Both the position numbers and the translations under genes were made by a program. Below are positions 16,599 through 25,216 of a stretch of DNA of 64,000 bases, piece by piece (within the stretch, counting starts at the first letter, position 1; each line of letters begins with the position of its first letter). The stretch covers positions 1-64,000 of the forward strand of contig DASVFT010000166.1 in NCBI GenBank assembly GCA_036379935.1, in the 5' to 3' direction. The notes beneath the pieces were generated by a model. It was not told the DNA's origin, did not search any database, and saw nothing but the letters and a program-made list of their open reading frames with translations. The stretch comes from JAOPZW01 sp036379935. Lineage in GTDB: Bacteria > Actinomycetota > Thermoleophilia > Solirubrobacterales > Solirubrobacteraceae.

Positions 16599-18926
16599 TC
16601 ATGCGCGCGGGCGGGTCTTGTCCGGGTCGTAGAACGGGAAGCGGACGACCTTGGCCGCGATGCGCTTCTGGAGCCCGTCGAGCTTGCCCACCTCGACCTC
16701 CGTGCCCAGCTCCGCGTACTGCACGGCCATGCGGCACAGCGCGACGTTCTTGCGCAGCGTCGGGCTGCGGGTGCCGCTGGTGACGACGCCCACGCGCTGG
16801 CGGCCCACGTAGACCTCGTCGCCGTGGCCGGCGGTCTCGTTGCCCTCGAGATCGAGACCGACGAGCCGGTGCTGGGGGTGCGCCGCGCGCTCGACGAGCG
16901 CGTCCTTGCCGACGAAGTCCTCCTCGCCGTCGAGCTTGACCGCGAAGCCGATGCCGGCCTCGAAGGGGTCGACCTGGTCGTCGAACTCGTACCCGGCGAA
17001 GATGAGCCCCGCCTCGATGCGGATCATGTCCAGCGCCTCGAGGCCGAGCGGCTTGAGGCCGTGCGGCTGGCCCGCCTCCCAGATGGCGTCCCACACGGCC
17101 GGGCCGTCGTCGGGGTGGCAGAACACCTCGTAGCCGAGCTCGCCCGTGTAGCCGGTGCGCGAGACCACGACGGGGACGCCGTCGTAGCCCCCGATGCGCC
17201 CGACGAGGAAGCGGAACCACTTCAGCTCGTCGAGCGGGGGCTGCGTCGGGGGCGTCCAGATGATCTGCTGCATGATCGCGCGGCTCTCGGGCCCCTGGAC
17301 CGCGAGGTTGTGCAGCTGATCGGTCGAGGGCTTGACGAAGGCCTTCAGCGCGAGGCGCTCGGCCAGCTCCTTGAGCCAGACGCCGTCGTAGGGGTCGCCG
17401 CCGACGAAGCGGAAGTTGTCCTCGCCGAGGCGGAAGACGGTGGCGTCGTCGATCATCCCTCCGGTCTCGTTGCACAATGCCGTGTAGACCACGTGGCCGA
17501 CCGCCAGCCGGCGCGCGTCGCGCGTGATCGCGCGCTGGATCAGCGTCTCGGCGTCGGGGCCGAGGACCTCCCACTTGCGCAGGGGGGAGAGATCCATGAC
17601 GACCGCCTTCTCGCGGCAGGCCCAGTACTCGGCGATGGCGCCCTCGTTGTTGTAGCAATGGGGCAGCCAGTAGCCGCGGTACTCCACGAAGCTCTCGGTC
17701 AGCGCGCTCGTGCGCGGATGGAAGGTGGTCTCCTTGGTCAGCACGGGCTCTGCCTCCGGGGTGACGCGATGGGCGATCGCCGCCGAGAAGCGGTTCTCAG
17801 GCGAGTACACGCGCACGTGGACGTCGGTGAGCTCCCAACCGTTGGCCGGGTCGATGTCGTCCGGGCACGCCGACGAGGCGCAGACCAGGTCGGTCATCGC
17901 CCGCAGCAGCACGTAGTCGCCGGGGCGCGACCAGGGCTCGTCGAAGAAGAGGACGTTGCTCGCGTCGAACCCGGTGTTGTAGAAGAAGTTGAGCGCCTCC
18001 CATCCCTTGCGCTCGGCGATGCCGTAGGGCGTGACCTGGCCGTTGAAGTTCGCCGTGCAGTTGATGTGGCCCGGATAGCCCATGTCCTCGTAGTACTTCG
18101 AGGTGCAGGCCAGCGCGAAGGTGTCGTGACGCCCGACGGTGTCGCGCACGACCTCGACGAGCGGGTCCATGTCGACGTCGTAGAACTTGCCCTGAAGGCC
18201 CGGGCTCGGATAGGCCTGGCCCATCAGCGTGCGGGTCGTGGCGCCGTCGAGGCCGCGCTCGAGCCCCTTCTCGAGCTTGGCGCGATGGAAGGCCAGGAAG
18301 TCCGAGCACTGGCGCCCCTGGACGTCGATGACCTGGATGTACTCGCCCCGGCGCACCTCGTAGGCGAGCGCGCTCGCGAGGTCGACGCGGAAGTCGAGGC
18401 GCGGCTCGGCCAGCGGCGGCGGCAGCTCCACGTCGGTCGCGGGCCGCGGCGCGGCGCGGCGGATCTCGATGACGAGCGCCGACGCCGGCGGATCGCCGTC
18501 CACCACGCGGCCTCCGGGCGCCGCCACGATGACCAGCGCGTCGCGCTGGGCGAGGAAGGCCTCCGAGGCGCCGGGCGGGCTGTCGCGGCCGAAGAGCAGC
18601 AGCGCCTTCGCGTCATGCGGGGCCAGCCCGCGCGCGTGCAGGACGGCCAGGAAGGCGTCGTCGGCTCCGCTGCGCACGAGCTCGCGCAGCGCACCGGCCG
18701 GCGCGTCGGCGCTGGCACCCAGGGCGCCGGGATCGTGGCGCCCGTCGGGCGCGAGGACGGTCAGCTCGGCCGGCTGCCCGCCCTCGACGTCGATCACCGT
18801 CATGCGGTCGTCGCCGCGCAGCTCGACGACGGTGGCCGAGCCGGGCCTGACCCACCAGGTCTCCAGGCTCGGATCGGCCGGCCTACGCCCGGCGACGAGC
18901 GGTCGACTGCCGGTCTCGATCGCCAT
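16599..18926 (-). CDS. DUF1989-GcvT fusion (aminomethyltransferase-like)
   Basis: 775 residues. Residues about 20-175 look like a degenerate DUF1989. Residues 178-375 are a full DUF1989 (urea-carboxylase-associated) domain with conserved Cys/His positions (GRQCSDFLAFH, GYPGHINCTANFNG, DLVCASSACPDD). Residues 390-775 are a GcvT/T-protein aminomethyltransferase (NNEGAIAEYWACREKAVVMD, RTGYTGELGYEVFCH, GLEALDMIRIEAGL). T-protein relatives move a one-carbon unit from an amine to tetrahydrofolate. The fusion would suit demethylation of an N-methyl or glycine-like substrate. A large palindromic element separates it from the upstream flavoprotein gene. Confidence 0.82.
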   Translation of the reverse strand: MAIETGSRPLVAGRRPADPSLETWWVRPGSATVVELRGDDRMTVIDVEGGQPAELTVLAPDGRHDPGALGASADAPAGALRELVRSGADDAFLAVLHARGLAPHDAKALLLFGRDSPPGASEAFLAQRDALVIVAAPGGRVVDGDPPASALVIEIRRAAPRPATDVELPPPLAEPRLDFRVDLASALAYEVRRGEYIQVIDVQGRQCSDFLAFHRAKLEKGLERGLDGATTRTLMGQAYPSPGLQGKFYDVDMDPLVEVVRDTVGRHDTFALACTSKYYEDMGYPGHINCTANFNGQVTPYGIAERKGWEALNFFYNTGFDASNVLFFDEPWSRPGDYVLLRAMTDLVCASSACPDDIDPANGWELTDVHVRVYSPENRFSAAIAHRVTPEAEPVLTKETTFHPRTSALTESFVEYRGYWLPHCYNNEGAIAEYWACREKAVVMDLSPLRKWEVLGPDAETLIQRAITRDARRLAVGHVVYTALCNETGGMIDDATVFRLGEDNFRFVGGDPYDGVWLKELAERLALKAFVKPSTDQLHNLAVQGPESRAIMQQIIWTPPTQPPLDELKWFRFLVGRIGGYDGVPVVVSRTGYTGELGYEVFCHPDDGPAVWDAIWEAGQPHGLKPLGLEALDMIRIEAGLIFAGYEFDDQVDPFEAGIGFAVKLDGEEDFVGKDALVERAAHPQHRLVGLDLEGNETAGHGDEVYVGRQRVGVVTSGTRSPTLRKNVALCRMAVQYAELGTEVEVGKLDGLQKRIAAKVVRFPFYDPDKTRPRA

Positions 18927-18937
18927 GGGCAGGAAGG

Positions 18938-19136
18938 CTAGATGACTGATTCCGCGGCCCGCGCGGCCAGATGGCCGTGCACCGTGGATGCCGGGCGACG
19001 CGGGCCGAAGGGGGACAGTGGCAGAGCGGGCACCGACGGCCGGAGGCCGTTGGTCGGTGACCTCTTCGGACCGTGGCGATCCGGCGCCGCGGGGCGCGGA
19101 CAGATGGTCGTGGGCGTCGTGGAATCAGTCATCTAG
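18938..19136. repeat. 199-bp imperfect palindrome with perfect 16-bp ends
   Basis: CTAGATGACTGATTCC (18938-18953) is the exact reverse complement of 19121-19136. Pairing continues inward with few true mismatches; many non-Watson-Crick positions would be G-U pairs in a plus-strand RNA. The centre has nested arms ACCGAC.../...GTCGGT and GGCC-loop-GGCC near 19050. The right end covers the stop codon of the upstream flavoprotein gene, and the left end lies 12 bases from the GcvT start. It could be a MITE-like insertion or a structured RNA/attenuator. Confidence 0.7.
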
Positions 19137-20536
19137 GCCTTTCCGGCGGGCTCGCGCGCCTCGTCCTTGTCCGCCTGGTCGGCGAGCTGCTTGGCGAGTT
19201 CGCGCTTGGCCGCGGCGTCGAGCTTCTTGATCTCGTTCTCGACCACGCGGCGGTTGTACGTCTGGTTCCAGTAGTCGAGCGACTCGAAGCCCAGCAGCAC
19301 CGCCTTGCCGACGAACTGGCGCAGCACCTCGTTGGTCGGGCCCATGACCCAGCCGGCCTTGGCGTCACGCAGGTAGCGCTCGATCTCCATGTCGCGCTTG
19401 TAGCCCGACCCGCCGCAGGCGTGGAGCATCTTGTCCACCACATGGGCGGTGTTCTTGGCGGCCTCGAACTTGATCTGCCAGGCCCAGTGCAGGTAATCGG
19501 CGCGCGCCGTCTCGCCGGGCTTGAGCTCTCGCCGGTTGTCGTCGGTGGCGCGGTCCATCGCCTGCGCGACCGAGAAGACGAACAGGCGCGAGGCGTTGGT
19601 GTCCATCACGGCCTCGCCGACGTAGTCCTGGATCGTCGGGTAGTCGGCCACGCGCATGCCGACGTCGACGTGGCGCTTGCGGGTGGTGTGGCGCTTGGCG
19701 ATGTCGATCGCGCCCATCGCGATGCCGTTCCACACCGACGAGGAGCCGATGAGGAACCACGGGTCGACGGCCTCGTCGTTGGAGGCGGCGCCGTCGCCGA
19801 TCGGCCCGACGATCTGGTCGCCGGGGATCTCGATGTTGTCGACCTCGATCGGGCCCGACTGGTTGCCGCGCAGGCCCAGCGCGTCCCACAAGGAGGGCTG
19901 GGACTTGACGTGCTCGCCGTCGATGACGAAGACGGACAGGTCGTCGTAGCCCTTGAAGTCGGGGCTCGTGGTCTGCACGACGTAGAAGTCCGCGAAGCCG
20001 CCCGACGTGGTCCACGACGCCTTCTTGCGCACCTTGAAGCCGCCGTTGGCGCGCTCGGCGCCCGACGAGAACGGGTACCAGAAGTGCGAGCCGGTCTCCG
20101 GGTCCGAGTACGACAGCGTGCCGATCTTGCACTCGTTGAGGGGGCGGATGTACTTGTCGACGAGCTCTGGCGTCGGGCGCAGCATGATCGTGGCCACGGC
20201 GCCGGTGTGCATGACGTAGCACATGGCCGTCGACGCGCAGCCGTAGCGCGCCAGCGTCTCGCAGGTCATGCAGAAGGCGACGTGGTTCTCGCCCAGGCCG
20301 CCGTACTCCTCGGGCACGATGAGCGACAGGAAGCCGTTCTCGGCCAGGATCTCGAAGTTGCGCCGCGGGAAGAGCAGCTCGTCATCCGAGCGCTTGGCGT
20401 TGGCACGCAGCTCCTGCTCGCAGAGCTCGATGAGCTTCGTCCGCAGCTCCTGCTGGCGTTCCGTGAGGACCCAGTCGGGGTCCCAGTCGTATCCGAGCCC
20501 CCAGAAGGGCTCTCCTCCCCACGCCTTATCCGCCAT
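19133..20536 (-). CDS. acyl-CoA-dehydrogenase-fold flavoprotein lacking the usual catalytic Glu
   Basis: 467 residues with the three-domain ACAD fold. The N-terminal helical part contains PEEYGGLGENHVAFCM; the middle beta domain contains SYSDPETGSHFW and KASWTTSGGFADFYVV; the C-terminal helices contain MLHACGGSGYKRDMEIERYL. In the YEGT position of classical ACADs it reads MGPT (398-401), so the Glu base is Gly399. Related flavin-dependent monooxygenases (DszC, nitrososynthases, amine N-hydroxylases) also lack this Glu. The operon includes a flavin reductase, so oxygenation of an amine is favoured over CoA-ester oxidation. RBS GAGGAGAGG supports start 20536. Confidence 0.82.
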   Translation of the reverse strand: MADKAWGGEPFWGLGYDWDPDWVLTERQQELRTKLIELCEQELRANAKRSDDELLFPRRNFEILAENGFLSLIVPEEYGGLGENHVAFCMTCETLARYGCASTAMCYVMHTGAVATIMLRPTPELVDKYIRPLNECKIGTLSYSDPETGSHFWYPFSSGAERANGGFKVRKKASWTTSGGFADFYVVQTTSPDFKGYDDLSVFVIDGEHVKSQPSLWDALGLRGNQSGPIEVDNIEIPGDQIVGPIGDGAASNDEAVDPWFLIGSSSVWNGIAMGAIDIAKRHTTRKRHVDVGMRVADYPTIQDYVGEAVMDTNASRLFVFSVAQAMDRATDDNRRELKPGETARADYLHWAWQIKFEAAKNTAHVVDKMLHACGGSGYKRDMEIERYLRDAKAGWVMGPTNEVLRQFVGKAVLLGFESLDYWNQTYNRRVVENEIKKLDAAAKRELAKQLADQADKDEAREPAGKA

Positions 20537-20563
20537 CGCCTCTCCTCGGTCGGGGGATCGATC

Positions 20564-20577
20564 GTACAAACTTGTAC
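20564..20577. promoter_or_regulatory. GTACAA-AC-TTGTAC operator-like inverted repeat
   Basis: Perfect 6-bp arms, 28 bp upstream of the flavoprotein start. A second GTAC palindrome sits 118 bp away before the permease gene, so one regulator may control both divergent operons. GntR/HutC-type sites often have a GT-N-TA-N-AC core. Confidence 0.5.
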
Positions 20578-20649
20578 AGAGCAACTTCTACCGCTCCCAG
20601 ACTCGCCTGTCCATCCCGTGCGAGGTGAACGACGCATGGCACGCCGCCG

Positions 20650-20678
20650 TTGACGCTGTCCGGGGGGCGTGGTAGAAG
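20650..20678 (+). promoter_or_regulatory. sigma-70-type promoter of the permease gene
   Basis: TTGACG (20650-20655), a 17-base spacer and TAGAAG (20673-20678). The start would be near 20685, just ahead of the palindrome at 20696. Confidence 0.5.
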
Positions 20679-20695
20679 ACGCTCTGCCCGGCCGT

Positions 20696-20709
20696 GTACC
20701 AATTGGTAC
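20696..20709. promoter_or_regulatory. GTACCAATTGGTAC perfect palindrome, likely repressor operator
   Basis: A 14-bp perfect palindrome just downstream of the predicted start of the permease transcript, a position where a bound repressor would block elongation. It shares GTAC ends and an AA/TT core with 20564-20577. Confidence 0.5.
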
Positions 20710-20744
20710 GAGCCTGCTGGGCGTCCCGTCGAGAGCGAGGGCCA

Positions 20745-22298
20745 ATGGCGTATGCCGAGGTAGAGGAGAGACAGCTACTCAAGGCGATGACATGGTGGGA
20801 CGGGTTCGTCGTCGCGCTCGCGAACCCGGGCTTCCTGATCGCCGCGTTGGGCTCGTCGATCGGTGCGTTGGGGACGACGGGCGCGTTCGTGCTCTGGACC
20901 GTGTCGATCGTCTTCGGCGCGCTGCAGAACAACATCCATGCCGAGTTGGCGTGCATGTTCCCCAACAAGTCCGGCGGCATCGCCCTCTACGCGCACGAGG
21001 CGTGGCGCAAGTACCTCACCTTCATCGGCCCTGTGGCGACGTTCGGCTACTGGATCGGGTGGTCGGTCGTCCTGTCGATCAACGGCCTCGTCGCCGGCAC
21101 GCTGATCCAGGCCGAGTGGTTCTCGAAGAACACGTGGACCAAGAGCGGCGCGGGCTTCGACCTGTCGCTGCCGATCGTGATCGGCATCGGCCTGATCGTG
21201 CTCGTCTGGCTCTTCAACATCTACGGCGTGCGGCCGGCCGTGTGGTTCGGCTACGTGACCGGCGCCCTGCTGTGCGTCCCCGCGTTCGTGCTCATGTTCC
21301 TGCCCTACGTCACCGGTGACTGGCACAGCGCGAACATGCAGTGGAACATCGGCGCGGGCGGCGGCATCCCGCTCGTGCTCACGTGGCTGTACTTCATGTG
21401 CTGGTCCTCGTACGGCATCGAGGTCGTCGCCACGTTCGCGCCCGAGTACCACGACACGGAGCGCGACACGCCGAAGGCCCTGCGCTCAGCGGCGCTCTTC
21501 TCCGTCGCGGTCTACGCCCTGCTGCCGCTCGGCCTGGGCGGCACGCTCGGCACGAAGGCGGTCGCCGACGACGCGACCTTCATCGCCTTCTACACCCAGG
21601 CCTTCGACAAGATCGTGGGCCACGGGCTGACCAACGTGATGATCGCCTGCATCGTCGGCGGTCTCGTGCTGTCGATGAACACGGCGACCATGGACGGCTC
21701 GCGCGCGCTCTACGGCATCTCGAAGGACGGGATGACGATCCGCGAGCTCGGAGTGCTCAACCGGTTCCGCGTCCCCGGGCGCGCGATGACGATCGACGCG
21801 ATCCTCAACATCTTCCTGATCACCTACTTCACCGGAGTGCTGTCGATCCTCGCGGTGAGCAACATCGGCTACGTGTTCGCCACATGCTGCGCGCTCGCCG
21901 GCTTCCTGCTGCTGCGCAAGGACCGGCCGAACTGGCCGCGCCCGATCCGCTTGCCCGACATCTGGGTGCCGATCGCCAGCGTGCTGCTGGCGATCAACGT
22001 CGTCCTCCTCATCGCCGGCGGCTTCCTGTACTCGGGCGGCTTCCTCGGCATCACGGGCTACGGCTATGGCTGGGACAAGACCCGCACGGGCCTGATCGTC
22101 CTCGTCGCGGCCTTCCTGCTCTACGTCTACCGGCACGTGGTCCAGGACAAGATCCCGCTGCGGCTGCGCGAGGAGGTCCCGCAGACGCCGGAGGACCTCT
22201 TGGTCCATCCCGAGCTGGCTCCCGCGGGCGTGGGCGACCCGGACGACCTCATCGCGACGGCCGGGCCCGCGCCGCCGCCGACGTCGCCTTCGTCCTGA
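20745..22298 (+). CDS. APC-family amino acid/amine permease
   Basis: 517 residues, about 12 spans. The start region WWDGFVVALANPGFLIAALG and GGIALYAHEAWRKY is typical of the APC superfamily helix 1 and 2-3 region. It probably imports an amino acid or amine by proton or sodium symport. ATG 20745 has GAGCGAGGGCC upstream; a GTG at 20694 would place the operator inside the gene and is disfavoured. Divergent from the flavoprotein operon with palindromic operators between, so it may bring in that operon's substrate. Ends convergently 15 bp from a zinc-ribbon gene. Confidence 0.85.
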   Translation: MAYAEVEERQLLKAMTWWDGFVVALANPGFLIAALGSSIGALGTTGAFVLWTVSIVFGALQNNIHAELACMFPNKSGGIALYAHEAWRKYLTFIGPVATFGYWIGWSVVLSINGLVAGTLIQAEWFSKNTWTKSGAGFDLSLPIVIGIGLIVLVWLFNIYGVRPAVWFGYVTGALLCVPAFVLMFLPYVTGDWHSANMQWNIGAGGGIPLVLTWLYFMCWSSYGIEVVATFAPEYHDTERDTPKALRSAALFSVAVYALLPLGLGGTLGTKAVADDATFIAFYTQAFDKIVGHGLTNVMIACIVGGLVLSMNTATMDGSRALYGISKDGMTIRELGVLNRFRVPGRAMTIDAILNIFLITYFTGVLSILAVSNIGYVFATCCALAGFLLLRKDRPNWPRPIRLPDIWVPIASVLLAINVVLLIAGGFLYSGGFLGITGYGYGWDKTRTGLIVLVAAFLLYVYRHVVQDKIPLRLREEVPQTPEDLLVHPELAPAGVGDPDDLIATAGPAPPPTSPSS

Positions 22299-22313
22299 TC
22301 GCGCTGCGCCCGC

Positions 22314-22721
22314 CTACTGCGGGCGCAGCTCCCAGCGGGGCAGGTGGGCGATGGCCTGCCGGTAGCGCCGTCGGTGGACGGGCCGCACGAAGACGAACCA
22401 GATCATCATCGCCATCGGCAGCAGCACGAACACGTTGAAGATGTTGCCGGTGAGCGTGAAGAAGATCGCCAGCGCGGCGACGACCATGCCGAGGGCGATC
22501 GGCACCATGCGGAAGCGCCACTGGAGCCGCCGGATGGCCTCGTACTGCTCGGCCGGGATCTGGCGCGTGTCCCAGCGCTTGCCGCAGCGCTCGCACCGCC
22601 ACTCCTCCCCGTAGCGCAGGTCGCGCTTGGAGCCGCACTCGCAGGTGACCGCGATCGGCGGGCCGCGCAGGACCGTGCCCGGCTGCTCGCGGCCGAGGCG
22701 CTCGCGCGGCCTTACGTCCAC
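22314..22721 (-). CDS. zinc-ribbon membrane protein
   Basis: About 135 residues from GTG 22721, which overlaps the stop of the upstream oxidase gene. An N-terminal zinc ribbon (CECGSKRDLRY then CERCGKRW) is followed by two spans (VPIALGMVVAALAIFFTL and NVFVLLPMAMMIWFVFV) and a basic tail. Last gene of the eight-gene amine operon. No specific function recognised; a GTG at the VTCECG position could be the true start. Confidence 0.6.
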   Translation of the reverse strand: MDVRPRERLGREQPGTVLRGPPIAVTCECGSKRDLRYGEEWRCERCGKRWDTRQIPAEQYEAIRRLQWRFRMVPIALGMVVAALAIFFTLTGNIFNVFVLLPMAMMIWFVFVRPVHRRRYRQAIAHLPRWELRPQ

Positions 22722-23956
22722 GGGTAGGGCCCCTTGGAGGCCGCGTGCGTCGCGCCCTGCGCGAAGCGGCCGAGGCGGAAGGCGTCCAGGAGCGGCTCGC
22801 CGTCGTCGAGGATGTCGTCGGCCGCGAGCCGGCCGATGGCCAGCGTCTTGAAGCCATGGCCGGAGTCGACGATCGCGTAGACGTTGGGAAGGACCCAGTC
22901 GCACACGGGGTAATTGTCGGGTGTGTGGGGGACGATGCCGCCGTTGGCGGTCACGCTCCAGTCGTCCGAGCGCCCGCGGAAGCGCCGCAGCGCCCTGGCC
23001 AGCCCCGAGGTGAGGAACTCCGCGAAGGCCGGCTCGGCCACGTGCGCGGGGTTGCCCCAGCCGTACGGGTCGAGCTCGGGATCGTCCAGGAAGACCGGCA
23101 GGCCGCCCCCCGCGATCGAGCTGCTGCCGCGGAAGTAGATCCCCCAGGGGCCGTCGACCAGGACGCGGTTGTCGCGATCGGAGCGCAGCGGCTCCTCCTG
23201 GTCGAGGTGCACGACCGGCGGCTCGGCGCCTGCGCCGCTCAGGCCCACGCCGCGCAGCTGGAACTCGCCCTCCTGGGCCTTCATGTAGGAGACCAACGGG
23301 CGTGGCTTGCCGCCCACCTCGACCTCCGGGCTCAGGCCGAGCATCCTCCAGACGCCCGCGATCCACGGTCCCGGTGCGACGATCACCGTCTCGCACGGCA
23401 CGCGGCCCTCGCTCGTCGCCACGGCTCGCCCGTCGCGCTCGAAGCCGACGACCTCCACGCCCTCGCGGATCTCGGCGCCGGCCGCGCGCGCCCGGTGGGC
23501 GAGGTGGCGCACCGTCTGCATCGCGTCCGCCCAGCCTCCGCGGCGCTCGTGCAGCACGGCTTCGACCGGGGCGTCCCAGTCGGCCCAGGTCCACGACAGG
23601 TACTCGCGGCAGCGCTCCGCGCCAAGCACGAGCTCTGACTCGTACCCGGCGCGCTCGTGCTGCTCGCGGATGGCGACGAGGTCGTCGACCTGGCGCTCCG
23701 GCACCGCTGCGAGGTAGCCGACCTGCCGGAACCCGTAAGCCTCGGGCTCGGCCTCGAACATCTCCACCGACAGCCGCACGAGCTCGGTGATCGCCTCGGC
23801 CCGGTAGTAGTTGCGGACGATCCCTCCCGCGATCCCCGAGGCGCCGGCGCCCGGGCGCGCCTTGTCGAGCACGACCACGTCAGCGCCGCGCTCGGCGAGG
23901 CGCCAGGCGACCGAGAGGCCGTTGACCCCGCCGCCGACGACGACGTGGGACGGCAT
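22712..23956 (-). CDS. FAD-dependent amine oxidase-like protein (DAO family), second of a tandem pair
   Basis: 414 residues. Rossmann start HVVVGGGVNGLSVAWRLAE, then DKARPGAGASGIAGG and C-terminal NGGIVPHTPDNYPVCDW and DSGHGFKTLAIGR, the signatures of the sarcosine oxidase/dimethylglycine dehydrogenase/glycine oxidase family. It would oxidise a secondary or tertiary amine. Clearly paralogous to its upstream neighbour, with matching ASGIA-G-VRN-Y and GYESELVLG blocks, so a tandem duplication that has diverged. Coupled to it by ATGA. Confidence 0.85.
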   Translation of the reverse strand: MPSHVVVGGGVNGLSVAWRLAERGADVVVLDKARPGAGASGIAGGIVRNYYRAEAITELVRLSVEMFEAEPEAYGFRQVGYLAAVPERQVDDLVAIREQHERAGYESELVLGAERCREYLSWTWADWDAPVEAVLHERRGGWADAMQTVRHLAHRARAAGAEIREGVEVVGFERDGRAVATSEGRVPCETVIVAPGPWIAGVWRMLGLSPEVEVGGKPRPLVSYMKAQEGEFQLRGVGLSGAGAEPPVVHLDQEEPLRSDRDNRVLVDGPWGIYFRGSSSIAGGGLPVFLDDPELDPYGWGNPAHVAEPAFAEFLTSGLARALRRFRGRSDDWSVTANGGIVPHTPDNYPVCDWVLPNVYAIVDSGHGFKTLAIGRLAADDILDDGEPLLDAFRLGRFAQGATHAASKGPYPWT

Positions 23957-25215
23957 CAGCTCCAGGGATACGGGCTGTTCGACACCGGGTGCAGGTCGCC
24001 GGTGGCGAAGCGCTCGTAGCGGAAGGGGTGCAGCAGCGCGGAGTGCTCGCCCTGCAGCACGCGGGCGATCTCGCGGCCCACCGCGATCATCTTGTAGCCG
24101 TGGTTGGAGTCGGCCGCGACGAAGACGTTCGGGCGCATGTAGTCGAAGACGGGGAAGTTGTCGGCCGTGAAGGCGCCCACGCCGCCCGAGCGCGTCTGGC
24201 GGTAGCGCGGTCGCGAGCCCTCGAAGCGCTCCATGCAGTGCGAGAGCGCCGCGCAGAAGAGGTCGGGGAACTCCGGCTCGACCGTGCCCGTCGGATAGGG
24301 GTCGAGCGCGAACTCGTGTCCCTTCGGCAGCGGTGAGGCGCCGCCCTGGACGCTGTGCTTGTCCTGCTTGTAGTAGATGCCCCACTGCTCGTCGGTGATG
24401 AGCCGCCCGTCGTCGTCGTGCAGCGGCGCGTGGCTGTCGACGTGGACGACCGGGGGCAGGGCGCCGTCGTTGGTGACGAAGATCGCCGGATCGACGCCGA
24501 TCTCGCCCTCCTGGAGGTACCAGTAGGTCCACATCTCGCGCTCGGAGCCCGCGACCTCCAGGCGCCGCGGCAGGCCGAGCATCTCCCACAGCACCGGGAT
24601 CCAGGGCCCCACAGCGACGATGACCTGCTCGACCGCGATCGCCCCGGCCGAGGTCTGCACGTGCGTCACCGCGCCCGAGCCGTCGAGGTCGAACCCGGTG
24701 ACCTCGACGCCCTCCTCGATCTCCGCGCCGGCGGCGCGCGCCTTGGAGGCCAGGCCGAGCATGGAGTCGCGGTTGTAGGCGAACCCGCCCGCCCGCTCGT
24801 GCAGGCAGACGCTCAGCCCCGGCGCCCGCCAGTCCCCGAACAGCGAGCGCATGTGCGCCGCCACCTCGGCCTCGCCGAGGATGAGCTGCGACGGATAGCC
24901 GATCTGCTGCTGGCGCTCGTGGACCGTCGTGAGGTCGTCGACCTGGGCCCCGTCGCCCAGGGCGATGTAGCCCGAGCCGTGATACGCGAAGGTCTCGGGG
25001 TCGGACTCCCAGATCTCCACGCAGGCGGCCATGAGCTCGGACATCGCCGGCTGGAAGTAGTTGTTGCGCACGACGCCGCAAGCGATGCCGGAGGCTCCGG
25101 CGGCCACGCCGGTCTTGTCGACGACGAGGACGTCCTCGCCCTGCTGGGCGAGGTGCCACGCCGTGGAGAGCCCGTGGACTCCCGCTCCGATGACGAGATG
25201 GCCGGTCGCGCGCAT
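23956..25215 (-). CDS. FAD-dependent amine oxidase-like protein (sarcosine oxidase beta/MgdA-like)
   Basis: 419 residues. HLVIGAGVHGLSTAWHLAQQ gives the FAD-binding GxGxxG; GVAAGASGIACGVVRNNY and TRSGGVGAFTADNFPVFDY are DAO-family segments. The closest functional model in this context is the FAD subunit of N-methylglutamate dehydrogenase or of sarcosine oxidase. The alpha, gamma and delta subunits of those complexes are absent nearby, so it may act alone, with its paralogue, or with the 141-residue protein encoded just upstream. Confidence 0.85.
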   Translation of the reverse strand: MRATGHLVIGAGVHGLSTAWHLAQQGEDVLVVDKTGVAAGASGIACGVVRNNYFQPAMSELMAACVEIWESDPETFAYHGSGYIALGDGAQVDDLTTVHERQQQIGYPSQLILGEAEVAAHMRSLFGDWRAPGLSVCLHERAGGFAYNRDSMLGLASKARAAGAEIEEGVEVTGFDLDGSGAVTHVQTSAGAIAVEQVIVAVGPWIPVLWEMLGLPRRLEVAGSEREMWTYWYLQEGEIGVDPAIFVTNDGALPPVVHVDSHAPLHDDDGRLITDEQWGIYYKQDKHSVQGGASPLPKGHEFALDPYPTGTVEPEFPDLFCAALSHCMERFEGSRPRYRQTRSGGVGAFTADNFPVFDYMRPNVFVAADSNHGYKMIAVGREIARVLQGEHSALLHPFRYERFATGDLHPVSNSPYPWS

Positions 25216-25216
25216 C

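Noticed and set aside
18938..19136. Glycine riboswitch before the GcvT-domain gene
   Set aside because: CCGAAG and ACCGAC fragments occur, but the conserved tandem-aptamer order is not present on the correct strand. The symmetric palindrome explains them better.
20696..20709. Possible LexA box
   Set aside because: GTACCAATTGGTAC lacks the CGAAC/GTTCG arms seen at the three real boxes.
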